64,000 nt of DNA, taken from Clostridium kluyveri (lineage in GTDB: Bacteria; Bacillota; Clostridia; Clostridiales; Clostridiaceae). Shown one piece after another: positions 46,591 through 54,961 of this stretch. How positions within the stretch are numbered: position 1 is the first letter of the stretch; every line of letters begins with the position of its first letter. The notes under the pieces are model-generated. The model saw only the letters and a list, made by a program, of their open reading frames with translations. It made no database searches and was not told the DNA's origin. Position numbers and translations under genes: made by a program. The stretch is taken from assembly GCF_001902295.1 (NCBI RefSeq), contig NZ_CP018335.1, positions 2,046,001 to 2,110,000 on the forward strand. The letters run 5' to 3'.

Positions 46591-48003
46591 TTAATTGTTA
46601 AATATTAAAGTTTTCACAGCAACAGGTATAATTCCACCAACAGATTTCCCAATATCTATGTAATCTCCATTGTCAGTGGAAATTCCGTCTATACATATTA
46701 CTTTTCTAGAAAAATTACACCCAGCTTTTATTGTCTGTCCAAGTGCCTTTGCAAAATCATTTTCTACCACAACTATAATTGGATAATCCTTTATAATTTT
46801 AAAACATTTTATTATTCCTCCAGCCATTAGCTGTATTTGCCTATAAGAAGGACTTAATGGTCCCTTAAAGGAAATGGCCACCATAGAATCACCATACATT
46901 TTAATTTTTTCTGATACATATTCATACATCACATCTTGGTCTTCTAACAAATCATCCTTTATCTTTATAATAGGTATATTTTTTATTGGCAGTATGTCTT
47001 CATCAAAAATTATGGTACTTCCGCTTATTCTTATAGAATGACTTCCTGCCCCTATTACTGTGGCCCTTATTTTTTCCTCTGGTTCCAAAAATTTATATTT
47101 ACCTTCCTTTAAAATGCCTCTTATATACACTCCTAGAAGTGGTCCTATATCCTTGTACTTTAAAGTATCCTCCAGTGTATTTACCTCATAATCACTATAT
47201 ACAAATTCCGCAACCCCTCCTGAAAACATAAATAGTGGTGCCGTCAATTCTTTATTTTTATGCTGGATAAAAAGCTCCATTTCTTCTGAAGATAAATTTA
47301 TGTTACTTCCAATTTTAAAAATAATATCTGCAGATTTACTTACAAGCATATTTAAATCACAAAATTTAGGCTTGCTGCCGATATTGATATTTAAATTTAA
47401 GCTTTCCAGCAGCCTTTCTATCTTTTCAGATATGTAAATTATATTACCGCTGTCATCAAATTCAATTAACTTTCCTCCTATATGCAGGGCAAAAGAATCC
47501 ACTATTTTTCCTTCACTAAACACACATGCATTAGTTGTACCACCTCCTATATCAAAATTTACAACTTTCCCGGAAATATTTTTAGAAACCTTGTAAGCTC
47601 CGGCCCCATATGCTGCCAGTATTGATTCCAGATCAGCCCCGGCAGTTGCCACTACAAAATCCCCTGCAAAGTCTGAAAGAATATTTAAAACCTGCTGTGC
47701 ATTTTCTTTCCTTGCAGTTTCTCCGGTTATTATTACTGCCCCGGTAGAAATGTGTTCTTTTTTCACATTGGCTCTATTATATTCCTGCTGTATTATGGAT
47801 TTTAGTTTTTCTAAATTTATGCTTTTTCTGGATACCAGTGGGGTAAAGTATATTTTACCTTTATAAATTATTCTTTTATCTACAATTTTAACTTTTGGTA
47901 CAAAAAAAGAATCCGCTGTATTTTGTATTGTGATTTCACTAAATATAACTTGTGTAGTGGTGGTACCAATGTCAATTCCCACACTTAATATTTTGTCATT
48001 CAC
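46591..48003 (-). CDS. eutA: Ethanolamine ammonia-lyase reactivase EutA
   Basis: 470 residues of the actin-like ATPase fold, with GIDIGTTTTQVIFS (phosphate-1, about 9-22), VNFDIGGGTTNACVF (about 150) and a later FSGGVAEF (about 250). EutA releases damaged cobalamin from ammonia-lyase so that it can be reloaded. It is the first structural gene after the eutVW regulators; its leader contains two hairpin terminators. GGAGGAGG precedes the ATG. Confidence 0.93.
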   Translation of the reverse strand: MNDKILSVGIDIGTTTTQVIFSEITIQNTADSFFVPKVKIVDKRIIYKGKIYFTPLVSRKSINLEKLKSIIQQEYNRANVKKEHISTGAVIITGETARKENAQQVLNILSDFAGDFVVATAGADLESILAAYGAGAYKVSKNISGKVVNFDIGGGTTNACVFSEGKIVDSFALHIGGKLIEFDDSGNIIYISEKIERLLESLNLNINIGSKPKFCDLNMLVSKSADIIFKIGSNINLSSEEMELFIQHKNKELTAPLFMFSGGVAEFVYSDYEVNTLEDTLKYKDIGPLLGVYIRGILKEGKYKFLEPEEKIRATVIGAGSHSIRISGSTIIFDEDILPIKNIPIIKIKDDLLEDQDVMYEYVSEKIKMYGDSMVAISFKGPLSPSYRQIQLMAGGIIKCFKIIKDYPIIVVVENDFAKALGQTIKAGCNFSRKVICIDGISTDNGDYIDIGKSVGGIIPVAVKTLIFNN

Positions 48004-48035
48004 TATTTTGGTACACCTCCTCCAAGGTTACTAAA

Positions 48036-48073
48036 TGAAAAAGAGCCTAAAATACCTAAAATATTTTAAGCTC
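48036..48073 (-). terminator. Intrinsic terminator in the eutA leader
   Basis: On the minus strand GAGCTTAAAATA pairs with TATTTTAGGCTC and is followed by TTTTTCATTT, about 30 bases before eutA. It may be the regulated terminator of the eut operon. Confidence 0.7.
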
Positions 48074-48088
48074 CGCTGCCCTCTAACT

Positions 48089-48239
48089 ATTTATCCGAGC
48101 GCTACCATTGCTAACACCCCCATCTTCCATCAAAGTAGGGGGATAAGCACTGTTACGCGCCTGGATAAGTTCTTCTAAGTCTCAGCTGGAGAAAAGCAGT
48201 TCTCATAAGCGAACTCCACCTGAACCTAAGAATCACTTG
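48089..48239 (-). repeat. Dispersed structured element, copy C
   Basis: The best-preserved copy (about 150 bases). Visible pairings: the GGTTCAG-GTGGAG arm with CTCCAGCTGA; a GTTC/GAAC hairpin inside it; TTATCC with GGATAA; and CCCCC with GGGGG around TACTTTGATGGAAGAT. It is read in the eut direction, upstream of eutA, and precedes the terminator at 48036-48073. Two further copies and a fragment elsewhere in unrelated contexts argue against a eut-specific riboswitch. Confidence 0.6.
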
Positions 48240-48255
48240 ATAAATTTTTAAACAA

Positions 48256-48304
48256 AAATTATAAATTTTGAATGAAATGCTCCATTGCATTTCATTTATA
48301 ATTT
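48256..48304 (-). promoter_or_regulatory. Candidate ANTAR (EutV) target hairpin with terminator
   Basis: On the minus strand TGAAATGC-AATGGA-GCATTTCA is an 8-bp stem with a 6-base loop starting with A and with G at position 4, the pattern recognised by ANTAR proteins. The outer stem (AAATTATAAA with TTTATAATTT) ends in TTTTTGTTT, so the hairpin can also terminate transcription. This is the expected arrangement for antitermination by the EutV-like protein encoded upstream. Confidence 0.65.
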
Positions 48305-48409
48305 ATATACAGTTTACCATGACAATTTGTTAATGTAAAGAGTGTTTTTATAAAAAATTAATAAAATATCCTCCTATAATTTAATGTATTTCTAATGTAC
48401 TTTGGTATA

Positions 48410-49825
48410 TTAATTCTCAAACCAAAAAACTGCTTTTGTTCCGCTTTTACTTGAATCAATATTTATATCTCCATTTAATTTATCCTTTACTATGCTTTTT
48501 ACGATGTCCAGTCCCAAGCTTTCATTTTTAACTAGATTTATATCAAATCCTTTTCCGCTGTCAATAACTGATATATTGGAATACATAATACCTTTTTTTA
48601 TAATTATCTCTATGAATCCTTCATTTTTATCTACAAAAGCATGCTGAAGGGAATTTTGAAGTAATTCATTTAACACTATAGCTATAGATGTAGCCTTATC
48701 TGAGTCCACATAAAAACTATCTCCAATAAATTTTATATCTATCTGTTTATTGCATTGAATAAAGTTTCTAATGGCATTATCTTTAATTTTGGATAGTATA
48801 TTTTTTATATCCACATCATCAATTCCATTTTGTGCCAGCACCTCATGAGTTGCAGCTATGCTAAGTATTCTGCCTATGCTTTCTTTAAATGCCTTTTTAG
48901 CTTCTTCGTTATTTATCCTCCTGGACTGCAGCCTTAAAATACTTGCTATAGTTTGAAGATTATTCTTAACTCTATGATGTATTTCTCTTATTGCCACAGC
49001 TTTTAAAATAAGCTGCTTTTCTTTTTCTTTTATATCTGTTATGTCCTTAATTAACATAACAACCCCGCATATACTGTTATTTTTTTTAAGAACAGCATAC
49101 TTTATCTGCAGCGAAAAATTTCCTATTGAAACTTCAGATAATATAGAATTATTCTCCTTCAATACTTTACAAAAACTAGTTTTACTTAAAGCAAGATTAT
49201 CAAATTTCATTCCCACAATCTTATCTTTATAACCAAGTTTTATGTAAATATCCTCTGCAATATGGTTAGCATAAATAGAAATTCCACACTCATTAAATAT
49301 AATAATAGCATCATTAATCAGATTAAAGTCTACAGTATCAGACAGTTCTGGACTCTTTAAATTCATAAGTGTCTGACTTAACTGCTCTGTGGTTTCAGAC
49401 AATATTTCCATATTTCTATTTTTACTTAAATCCTCAGTTATGTCTTTTTCCATTATAAGCACACCTATTACTTTATCCTCACTATTTTTAATAGGTACTG
49501 TATTTTGTTTTACTACTTTATTTTCCTGGGTAATTGCCTTTAAATCTGAAGTTCCCATGCCTATCTGAAGCGTTCTAAGTGCAGCTGGTTCATTTTCCAT
49601 TAAAGCAAGTTCCCCCACTACTGTTCCCCTATATAAAGATATGGAATTTGAAGGCTTAGCTTCCGAAACTACAATGGCAGTTCCTGATTCTCTGGTTAGG
49701 CAGTCAATAAAAATGTCTGCTTTAACTAGATTGGATACACTTTGAAGATACTTTTCCATATTTTCTAAAATCTTTATATCTTCCTGAGATAAGTTTGTGT
49801 ATGTCCTGCACAATTTTCTAAGCAT
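48410..49825 (-). CDS. eutW: EutW-like sensor histidine kinase
   Basis: 471 residues: N-terminal histidine-kinase N domain (about 1-160, ending IMEKDITED), a PAS domain (about 175-270), then a HisKA_2 His box REIHHRVKNNLQTIASILRLQ (about 285) and an HATPase domain. In Enterococcus, EutW senses ethanolamine and phosphorylates EutV. It follows the EutV-like gene by 6 bases. There is no membrane segment, so sensing is cytoplasmic. Confidence 0.9.
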   Translation of the reverse strand: MLRKLCRTYTNLSQEDIKILENMEKYLQSVSNLVKADIFIDCLTRESGTAIVVSEAKPSNSISLYRGTVVGELALMENEPAALRTLQIGMGTSDLKAITQENKVVKQNTVPIKNSEDKVIGVLIMEKDITEDLSKNRNMEILSETTEQLSQTLMNLKSPELSDTVDFNLINDAIIIFNECGISIYANHIAEDIYIKLGYKDKIVGMKFDNLALSKTSFCKVLKENNSILSEVSIGNFSLQIKYAVLKKNNSICGVVMLIKDITDIKEKEKQLILKAVAIREIHHRVKNNLQTIASILRLQSRRINNEEAKKAFKESIGRILSIAATHEVLAQNGIDDVDIKNILSKIKDNAIRNFIQCNKQIDIKFIGDSFYVDSDKATSIAIVLNELLQNSLQHAFVDKNEGFIEIIIKKGIMYSNISVIDSGKGFDINLVKNESLGLDIVKSIVKDKLNGDINIDSSKSGTKAVFWFEN

Positions 49826-49831
49826 GTTAAT

Positions 49832-50407
49832 CTACCTTTCATATCCTCTTATTAAACTTCTTGAAGTCTGTAAAATAGAGCACTGCCTATCCATGCTAAG
49901 CTTTCTTATTCTTTTATAGGCATCTTCTTCTTTTATAGAATACCTGTCCATTAACATCTCTTTAGCTCTATATATTATCTTCATATCTTCAATTTTTTGC
50001 TTGGCACAAGCTGCCTCATTTTTAATGTCTTTTATTTCCTTACTTTTTGATATGGCAATTTCAATTTGTGGAATTAGATTTCTTTCATCTATAGGTTTTA
50101 CAACATACCCTATAGCCCCCACTTCTTTTACCTTATCCATAAATTCTTTTCCGCTATAAGCTGTAAGCATAACTACAGCATCTGCCAAATTTTCCTTTGC
50201 TATAATTTTAGCAGCCTGTATACCATCCAGGTTTGGCATCTTTATATCCATAATGACTAGATCTGGTCTATTTATCCTGCACAATTCAACAGCTTCAAGT
50301 CCATCAGAGGCTTTTCCAACCACATTATATCCACAACATGTAAGTATTTCAAAAATATCCATTCTAGTAATGGGTTCATCTTCCGCAAGCACTATCTTGT
50401 CTTGCAT
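49832..50407 (-). CDS. eutV: EutV-like ANTAR antiterminator
   Basis: 191 residues: receiver domain (Asp in LVIMDIKMPNLDGI, about 55; Lys in GYVVKPIDE) and a C-terminal ANTAR RNA-binding domain (AKEMLMDRYSIKEEDAYKRIRKLSMDRQ, about 150-178). When phosphorylated, ANTAR proteins bind paired hairpins and prevent terminator formation. The hairpin at 48256-48304 is the nearest candidate. The ATG at 50407 has GGAGG about 10 nt upstream. Confidence 0.93.
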   Translation of the reverse strand: MQDKIVLAEDEPITRMDIFEILTCCGYNVVGKASDGLEAVELCRINRPDLVIMDIKMPNLDGIQAAKIIAKENLADAVVMLTAYSGKEFMDKVKEVGAIGYVVKPIDERNLIPQIEIAISKSKEIKDIKNEAACAKQKIEDMKIIYRAKEMLMDRYSIKEEDAYKRIRKLSMDRQCSILQTSRSLIRGYER

Positions 50408-50557
50408 ATACTCCGCCTCCTCTGTAATCAAATTATGAATTAAACAGTATATTAATTATCATTTTATCACAAAATACTTATTAATTGCTATGATTTAATA
50501 TTTTTTCTGCAAATTAATATTAGATCATAAATATTTTAAATTTGGACTTGTGAAAAA

Positions 50558-51589
50558 TCATTGTAAATAAAGTTCCCTGCAAATTGAACAAGCCATTTCA
50601 CGTATTTTATAATTTTCATTATTGCAGGCATTTATAATAAGAGGCCTATAAGTTTCATTATAGCTATTACGCATATAGCACAATACATCTACCTTCCATT
50701 TCCAAAGTTCTTCTGCTGATAAATAGAAAAATTTTGGCTGGACTTTCTCGCGATAAAATTCTTCTTCCATATTTAAAATATTCTCTGGAGTTAATGCAGA
50801 AGATAATTCTGCAAGGCCAGGAAATTCTTCTTCCTCCTTCCATTTTCCTTTATTCATAGGACATACATCCTGACAAATATCGCAGCCATAAATGCAATTT
50901 CCAAATGTTCTACTTAATGGTTCCTGGGGTAAGTTGCGTCCACCAAAGGTAGTTAGAAAAGAAACACACTCAGTTGGCGACATAGTATAGGGAGCAGAAA
51001 GAGATTTTGTAGGACAGGATGCTATACAACGATTACAGGCCTTTGGGCATTGTGGAACTTCATTTGTTTCTTTTAACTCCATTTCTCTGTCAGTTATCCA
51101 GGCTTCAAGATGAACCCATGAACCAGACTCTGTGTATAGGAAATTATTTCTGCGAATAATACCAATTCCAGCTTGCAAAGCTGCCCACCGCATTCCAACC
51201 ACTCCAAATTTTTGATTTGTTTCCACCTTTAAACCAAGTTCCTGCATATATTTTTCTAATGCACGATTATTCTGATATTCTCTTGTATTTTTATCAATAC
51301 GTGTATCAAATAAATATGACTTAGCTATATGTCCCTTTACTACCTCTGGAATTTTATACTTTCCATATGATGCCGCAAGTACCACCACAGACTTTGCCCA
51401 TGGATACATTGCCAGTGGATTAAGTAAACGCTTCTGATTTTCATAAAACATCTTTGATTTTGGAACTTTTTCAATACGTTCTTTAAATTTTTCAGCATAG
51501 CCCTCCATCAAACTAATAGGAATAATACCACATTTTTCATAACCCAGTTCATAAGCCTTGTTTTGAATCATTTTCTCAATTGTATGCAT
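50558..51589 (-). CDS. QueG-like double [4Fe-4S] protein
   Basis: 343 residues. Two ferredoxin-like clusters are readable: CPKACNRCIASCP and CIYGCDICQDVCP (about 180-240). This pattern occurs in epoxyqueuosine reductase (QueG, cobalamin-dependent) and related reductases; the family match is good but the substrate is not proven. A MarR gene precedes it, with a shared operator sequence, so it may instead be a stress-response relative. GGAGGAG precedes the ATG. Confidence 0.72.
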   Translation of the reverse strand: MHTIEKMIQNKAYELGYEKCGIIPISLMEGYAEKFKERIEKVPKSKMFYENQKRLLNPLAMYPWAKSVVVLAASYGKYKIPEVVKGHIAKSYLFDTRIDKNTREYQNNRALEKYMQELGLKVETNQKFGVVGMRWAALQAGIGIIRRNNFLYTESGSWVHLEAWITDREMELKETNEVPQCPKACNRCIASCPTKSLSAPYTMSPTECVSFLTTFGGRNLPQEPLSRTFGNCIYGCDICQDVCPMNKGKWKEEEEFPGLAELSSALTPENILNMEEEFYREKVQPKFFYLSAEELWKWKVDVLCYMRNSYNETYRPLIINACNNENYKIREMACSICRELYLQ

Positions 51590-51622
51590 ATTGAGCTCCT
51601 CCTTTTATTAAGTTTATTGAAT

Positions 51623-51644
51623 TTAACGTGTATATACACGTTAA
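51623..51644 (-). promoter_or_regulatory. 22-bp perfect palindrome before the QueG-like gene
   Basis: Palindrome centred on GTGTATATACAC, placed between marR and the QueG-like gene. A matching GTATATACAC site lies upstream of marR. Confidence 0.75.
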
Positions 51645-51657
51645 TTGACAAAAAATT

Positions 51658-52095
51658 TCAAGGTACTAAAGCCTCAATTTTAGAAAGTAATACTGTTAAC
51701 ATGTCTATATTATCTTTACCTAGGTACCCCTCCAAAAAACTTTGTGCCTTATTCCAAAGTTCTTCTGCATGCTTATAAGTTTCAATTCCCTTATGGGTTA
51801 ATCTAAGTTGTCTATTTCTAGCCGTTTCCGTTGATATATCTTCTACAAATCCACTTCTCTCTAAAGGTTTAAGATTTCTCACAAGGGTAGTTCTATCTAA
51901 TCTCATGATTACAGCCAATTCACTTACACTCACTGGTTCCAATTGGTTTATATGTTTAAGTAAAGAGAATTGACTTATCTTCAAGTTACTTGGCAGCAGA
52001 AATTCATTATAAATTTCTGTTATTGCTTGTGAAGCTCTTCTAATATTAAGACAGTTACAAGGGGATGGTTTTTTCTCATAAATATTTCTCTTCAT
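51658..52095 (-). CDS. MarR-family regulator
   Basis: 145 residues with a MarR winged helix (EPVSVSELAVIMRLDRTTLVRNLKPLERSGFVED, about 55-88). The N-terminus contains CNCLNIRRASQA, with Cys residues that could sense oxidation. It probably represses itself and the QueG-like gene through GTGTATATACAC-type sites at 51623-51644 and 52165-52178. AAAGG precedes the ATG. Confidence 0.87.
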   Translation of the reverse strand: MKRNIYEKKPSPCNCLNIRRASQAITEIYNEFLLPSNLKISQFSLLKHINQLEPVSVSELAVIMRLDRTTLVRNLKPLERSGFVEDISTETARNRQLRLTHKGIETYKHAEELWNKAQSFLEGYLGKDNIDMLTVLLSKIEALVP

Positions 52096-52164
52096 AGTTA
52101 TTACCTTTCTTCATTTTCGTGCATCTACACTATAAATATATTCCTTAAACAATGTTTTGTCAAA

Positions 52165-52178
52165 TTGTATATACACAA
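52165..52178 (-). promoter_or_regulatory. Second MarR-box copy upstream of marR
   Basis: TTGTATATACACAA, an imperfect palindrome sharing GTATATACAC with the site at 51623-51644. Confidence 0.55.
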
Positions 52179-52187
52179 AAAATATGT

Positions 52188-52367
52188 TTAATTTTTTGAG
52201 TTTTCAGTCAACTTACCTGTTGAAGACTTACCTTTGATTATCAATCTATCTTTTAAATATGTTCCTACAATCACCACAGCTGTTAAGCATAGTGTGCTGC
52301 ATATAAATATTACTATAATCACAATATCACTTATATTGCCACCCCCTCTGCTGTCAATTAACCACAA
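52188..52367 (-). CDS. Possible small membrane protein downstream of the AgrC-like kinase
   Basis: An open frame containing one strong membrane helix (SDIVIIVIFICSTLCLTAVV) followed by a basic, polar end (KDRLIIKGKSSTGKL). No ATG exists. A TTG at 52367 (59 residues) is one option; a start just after the AGAGGGGGTGG run is another. The frame remains open further upstream to the kinase stop. I do not recognise a family and rate the start as unknown. Confidence 0.35.
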   Translation of the reverse strand: MWLIDSRGGGNISDIVIIVIFICSTLCLTAVVIVGTYLKDRLIIKGKSSTGKLTENSKN

Positions 52368-52482
52368 TGACCTCTTTTGTAAGAGATAAATTCCGGAAGG
52401 TGGCCAACTAGAAACATTTTCATTCTCTCGGTAAATATTACAGCATATTTTAGCTGCTTTTCTATGTAAGAGCTTTATCTAT

Positions 52483-53799
52483 TTACCCTATTTTAAACTT
52501 TATCAAAAATTTAGTTTTTTCTGGAATACTTTCTACAGATATAGTCCCATTATTTTTCTCAACTAATTGTTTAGTAATATACAGTCCGAATCCATGAAGA
52601 TCATTTTGTTTAACTTTTGTAGAAAAACCTCTATTGAAAATTTTTTCTATTATATTTTCAGGAATAACATCTCCATTATCGGCTATCTCAATACAAAAGC
52701 TTCTATCTTCCTTAAAAGTTATGATGGATATTTCCTTATTTTTAACATCTGATTTGATAAATGCTTCAAAAGCATTATCTACAAGATTACTTATAATACT
52801 TATTAATTCATCTTGTTCAATTTTTAGTAAACTAAAGGGTTCATTAATTATCACCTTGAAGTCTATGTTGTTTTTTACTGCATAGCTATTTTTTATGGAT
52901 AATAGCCCATCTATGTAATCATTACCTGTATTCAAATATCTAAAAGAGGAATGTATTGTATCTGAAATTTTTCGTACATAACTATCTATTTTTTCTATAG
53001 TATCAGACTTATTTAACAGACATAATCCCTGTATAACATTGACATGGTTGGCAAAATCATGTTTTTCCTGCCTTATTATACTAATTATTTCTTCCATATG
53101 TTTAATGTGTTTTTCTTGAATCTTATAATTGATATTTATATTTACAGCTAATTGTTTTTCTTTTAAGCTTCTGAATTTTGATATTAAAAATACAAAGTAA
53201 ATGATAAAAATAATAATGTTATAGGTTTGAATATTTTTTATATGAAAAATGCCATAGTTAATACAAAATATAAATAGAGTAAATATGCCTAATTCAATTA
53301 TTAAATTAGCGAAGATAGCACCTTCTTTTTCAAATAATCTAAGTTTAGTAAAATATGAGTTAAACTTAAAAATCATAGCTACAATAAGTATTTGAAGCAA
53401 AATAGAAATTATTGTAGCTATCAATACATATGTGTTATTTAAAAAAATTTCATTTAAGTTTATGTTAAATATAAGCATTAAAATAATTTCAATAAAAGTT
53501 TCTGTAGTTAAAAGTATTGTAAGAAATAAAGAAACTATAACCGTGGAATCAAAAATTTTTATTCTTGTAATGCAGGTAAGTAATAAAATATCAAACACTA
53601 CAAGAAACAGTGTATGATAAACCTTTAATATATAAAATGTACTCCAATAAGTTGCGAAAACAAATAATATAAAAAATAAGGCTGACCTAATTTTATTTTG
53701 TATTACAAATCTTTTATTATCATATAATGCCTCAAAAATACTTAAAAGAAGTAATGCTTCTATAATGTCTATAATTATTTCTCTCATAGCAATATGCAT
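52483..53799 (-). CDS. AgrC-like GHKL histidine kinase
   Basis: 438 residues: about six to seven membrane segments in the first 200, a His box of the AgrC type (EKHDFANHVNVIQGLCLL, about 248) and a GHKL ATPase with LVDNAFEAF and HGFGLYITKQLVEKNNG. AgrC kinases are receptors for cyclic peptide signals. The AgrD-like peptide gene lies 71 bases upstream on the same strand, so it is a candidate ligand. No agrB or agrA gene is close by. A LytTR response regulator is missing from the window. Confidence 0.87.
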   Translation of the reverse strand: MHIAMREIIIDIIEALLLLSIFEALYDNKRFVIQNKIRSALFFILFVFATYWSTFYILKVYHTLFLVVFDILLLTCITRIKIFDSTVIVSLFLTILLTTETFIEIILMLIFNINLNEIFLNNTYVLIATIISILLQILIVAMIFKFNSYFTKLRLFEKEGAIFANLIIELGIFTLFIFCINYGIFHIKNIQTYNIIIFIIYFVFLISKFRSLKEKQLAVNININYKIQEKHIKHMEEIISIIRQEKHDFANHVNVIQGLCLLNKSDTIEKIDSYVRKISDTIHSSFRYLNTGNDYIDGLLSIKNSYAVKNNIDFKVIINEPFSLLKIEQDELISIISNLVDNAFEAFIKSDVKNKEISIITFKEDRSFCIEIADNGDVIPENIIEKIFNRGFSTKVKQNDLHGFGLYITKQLVEKNNGTISVESIPEKTKFLIKFKIG

Positions 53800-53820
53800 A
53801 TAATTGTTCCTTTCATTCTA

Positions 53821-53862
53821 GGGTTTTTATAAAAATCTCTAAACACTATATTTATAAAAACC
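53821..53862 (-). promoter_or_regulatory. Hairpin between the AgrD-like and kinase genes
   Basis: GGGTTTTTATAAA and TTTATAAAAACCC pair around a 16-base loop in the gap. There is no T-run on the minus strand after the stem, so it may set the relative expression of the peptide and kinase rather than terminate. Confidence 0.45.
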
Positions 53863-53869
53863 CTATAGA

Positions 53870-54013
53870 TTATTTCAAAAGTTCATCAGGACATTTTGGT
53901 TGGTGAAGGCCCATCGTACATGTTGGATGTAAAATTATTGGTGATAAAAGCAAAGACAAAACACCTAACATTTTCATACTCTTCTTTAAGAGCCCATTTT
54001 TAAAAAATTTCAT
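53870..54013 (-). CDS. AgrD-like cyclic lactone autoinducer peptide precursor
   Basis: 47 residues: an amphipathic/hydrophobic leader (MKFFKNGLLKKSMKMLGVLS and LLLSPIIL), a central Cys (Cys32, PTCTMGLH) and the tail QPKCPDELLK, whose P-x-x-P-x-E-L pattern is the AgrD recognition tail. AGGAGG lies 9 nt before this ATG, while an upstream ATG is too close to the ribosome site and hits an early stop. The ring would join Cys32 to a downstream residue. AgrB, the processing enzyme, must be elsewhere. Confidence 0.75.
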   Translation of the reverse strand: MKFFKNGLLKKSMKMLGVLSLLLSPIILHPTCTMGLHQPKCPDELLK

Positions 54014-54146
54014 TTTTCATATCCTCCTTTTAGAATAAAAAGCTTTATTTTATAAATTCTACAATATTTTAAATTTTCCTTCTATTTTTTACAAAAAAAT
54101 AAAACTTAACAAAATTAAGTTTTATTTTCCGCACAAATTGAATTAA

Positions 54147-54347
54147 GTTTATAATAAATTTGAAAGAATCCATTCACAAAATGAATTTGAAGGTTCAGGC
54201 GTAGGCCTTGCCATAGTACAGAGAATATTAAAAAGACATGGAGGTAAAGCATGGATAACTGCCGAAGAGAACAAAGGTGCTGTATTTTCTTTCAGCTTAC
54301 CTCACAATGTTACTGAAACAAATATGAAATATGAAGTAATCTCATAA
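54147..54347 (+). pseudogene. Remnant of a histidine kinase C-terminus
   Basis: About 66 codons in frame but with no start. The text FERIHSQNEFEGSGVGLAIV followed by QRILKRHGGKAWITAEENKG and FSFSLPH is the G2-box region and last strand of an HATPase domain, similar to phytochrome-type kinases. No other part of the gene is present; it ends at a TAA just before the convergent Uma2-family gene. It is a decayed fragment. Confidence 0.75.
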
Positions 54348-54348
54348 A

Positions 54349-54912
54349 TTATTTAAACAATTCTTCTACATCTACAGTAAATCCAGTAAAAATACTGGAC
54401 ATTATACTGCCACTATTTTTAACAACATCAAGTTGATCATATAATCCATCATCATTAAGGCTATATATCTGCACCGTATTAATTATAGGATTTACAATCC
54501 AATATTCTTTAACACCATATTTCATATATAAGTTTAGTTTTACCACCAAGTCATTTGATTGATTGGAAGGTGATACTATTTCCATTATAAGAGTGGGTAT
54601 ACCAACATATTTATTGTCTTCTATACCAGTTTTATTACAAATAACAGAAATATCAGGTATTACCACCTTATCTTCTTCAATATCTTCCCTATGCAGCTGT
54701 ATATCATAAGGTGCTGAAAATACTTCACAGTCTCTTCCTTCTAAAAAATTGAATAATTTAACATATAATCTACCTGATATTCTTTGATGTTTTGTAGATG
54801 GTGAAGGAGACATATATACAACTCCATCGATATATTCTAATATATCATCAGTTTCTTCCTTCATTTTATAAAATTCATCAATAGTAATGAATTTTTTCTC
54901 TGGTAAATTCAT
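54349..54912 (-). CDS. Uma2-family (DUF820) endonuclease-fold protein
   Basis: 187 residues from an ATG at 54912, 8 nt after AGGAG. The longer frame upstream has no support and overlaps the phosphotransferase end. The Uma2 core is visible: LEYIDGVVYMSPSPSTKHQRISGRL (about 25-50), VVIPDISVICN (about 90-100; the Asp of the PD-type site), LIMEIVSPSNQSNDLVVKLNLYMKYGVKEYWIVNP. It has a PD-(D/E)XK-like nuclease fold; function unknown. Confidence 0.85.
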   Translation of the reverse strand: MNLPEKKFITIDEFYKMKEETDDILEYIDGVVYMSPSPSTKHQRISGRLYVKLFNFLEGRDCEVFSAPYDIQLHREDIEEDKVVIPDISVICNKTGIEDNKYVGIPTLIMEIVSPSNQSNDLVVKLNLYMKYGVKEYWIVNPIINTVQIYSLNDDGLYDQLDVVKNSGSIMSSIFTGFTVDVEELFK

Positions 54913-54961
54913 AAATTCAACTCCTAATACCAACAATTCATTTAATGACTTAAAATTGTAA

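Noticed and set aside
48004..48409. Cobalamin riboswitch in the eutA leader
   Set aside because: Expected because EutBC use adenosylcobalamin, but no GCCACTG-type B12 box is present. The structured element there also occurs away from eut genes.
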